DNA of 64,000 nt, from positions 1 to 64,000 of the forward strand of contig JAUZQO010000029.1 in the NCBI GenBank assembly GCA_030950925.1. Reading direction: 5' to 3'. This DNA comes from Mariprofundaceae bacterium (GTDB lineage: Bacteria > Pseudomonadota > Zetaproteobacteria > Mariprofundales > Mariprofundaceae). The notes below the pieces were generated by a model. That model searched no databases. It was given only the letters and a program-made list of their open reading frames with translations, and was not told where the DNA came from. The position numbers and the translations under genes are program-made. Of the stretch, positions 63,481 through 64,000 are shown in pieces. How positions within the stretch are numbered: the stretch's first letter is position 1; every line of letters begins with the position of its first letter.

Positions 63481-64000
63481 TTATGCTAAATCTCTCAATT
63501 CCTGCATTGCAGCCGCATAATCAGGCTTATTGTATACAGCCGATCCCGCAACAATCACATTCGCTCCAGCGCCACAAACTTCTGCCACTGTTGCTGTATT
63601 CACACCACCATCGACTTGCAAATCTGCATTTGAACCCGCGTCATCCAACATTTTACGCGCTTCTGCAATTTTATCTGTCACAGCATGAATATAAGATTGT
63701 CCACCATATCCTGGGTTCACACTCATTAGCAACACCAAATCAACACAGTGCAATACATTTTTAATGGTTGATAGCGGTGTTCCTGGATTTAAAGAAACGC
63801 CAGCTTTACAACCCACCGAGCGAATCAATTGCAGTGTTCGTTCAAGGTGTACACAAGCTTCTTGATGGATCGTAATAATATCCGCACCCGCTTTCGCAAA
63901 CGCTTCTACTTGACGATCAGGATTTTCTACCATCAAATGAACATCCAACACTTTTTCAGTGTGAGGGCGAATCGCTTTCACGATATTATCACCAATGGTA
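63481..64000 (-). CDS. rpe: Ribulose-phosphate 3-epimerase, 5' end beyond window
   Basis: About 173 C-terminal residues are visible; the frame stays open to the window edge (TIGDNIVKAIR). VLDVHLMVENP, IITIHQEA, GVSLNPGTPL, LLMSVNPGYGGQ and LQVDGGVN hold the metal and catalytic residues of Rpe. It interconverts ribulose 5-phosphate and xylulose 5-phosphate in the pentose phosphate or Calvin cycle. Confidence 0.95.
   Translation of the reverse strand, partial: TIGDNIVKAIRPHTEKVLDVHLMVENPDRQVEAFAKAGADIITIHQEACVHLERTLQLIRSVGCKAGVSLNPGTPLSTIKNVLHCVDLVLLMSVNPGYGGQSYIHAVTDKIAEARKMLDDAGSNADLQVDGGVNTATVAEVCGAGANVIVAGSAVYNKPDYAAAMQELRDLA

Overview
The window reads as a chromosomal segment of a Gram-negative, AT-leaning proteobacterium. 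It has LPS heptose genes (rfaE1, waaC, waaF), a Rieske/cytochrome b/c1 complex with separate petA, petB and petC, a RpoN-type nitrate assimilation locus, two thioredoxin-system genes and a 7Fe ferredoxin. The gene mix would fit a Zetaproteobacterium or a related lineage, but that is an inference from gene content; no rRNA or other phylogenetic marker was compared.

Layout. 1-1650: two decayed IS30-family copies, the second inserted directly behind the first. 1723-6962: thrB, tRNA-Met, then a minus-strand surface-sugar operon (nucleotide-sugar dehydrogenase, epimerase, GT2, methyltransferase). 7153-17142: nitrate assimilation. A minus-strand nirB-nirD-nirC-nasA run is divergent from plus-strand narK and a PP2C/kinase fusion, with a sigma-54-like -24/-12 site facing each way in the shared intergenic region. 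17131-22853: peptide-type binding protein, rRNA uracil methyltransferase, Ser/Thr kinase and MidA, all on minus. 23242-27395: trxA, a small lipoprotein, the decayed remains of ruvC-ruvA-ruvB, ybgC, a histidine phosphatase, folE, and a NarL-type regulator broken at a poly-A run. 27466-32768: a secreted TPR/barrel protein, a HAMP membrane protein, a binding protein split by two membrane helices, and an OmpV-like porin. 32890-41162: trxB, icd fused to a zinc ribbon, aspS, prfB with its +1 frameshift, trhO, nagZ.

41299-42968 is a mobile-element patch (decayed ISAs1 copy, IS630 tail, palindromic repeat) in front of a protein joining two different globin types. 43865-49985 carries an SDR and the heptose/heptosyltransferase genes ending at rlmN. 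50042-53158 holds a ferredoxin and a four-gene Ras-like module: roadblock protein, two paralogous unknown proteins, small GTPase. 53562-64000 is mostly housekeeping: DedA, acyl-CoA ligase, YgjP-like metalloprotease, SDR, PHP phosphatase, hemN, arsM, petABC and the 3' part of rpe.

Best candidates for undescribed biology: the roadblock/paralogue/GTPase module (50436-53158), the double globin (42969-43868), the Icd-zinc ribbon fusion (33903-35645), the secreted TPR-barrel/HAMP/receptor-like cluster (27466-31901), and the compacted ruvCAB ghost (24081-24930). Family assignments come from motifs and remembered family features, not from database searches.
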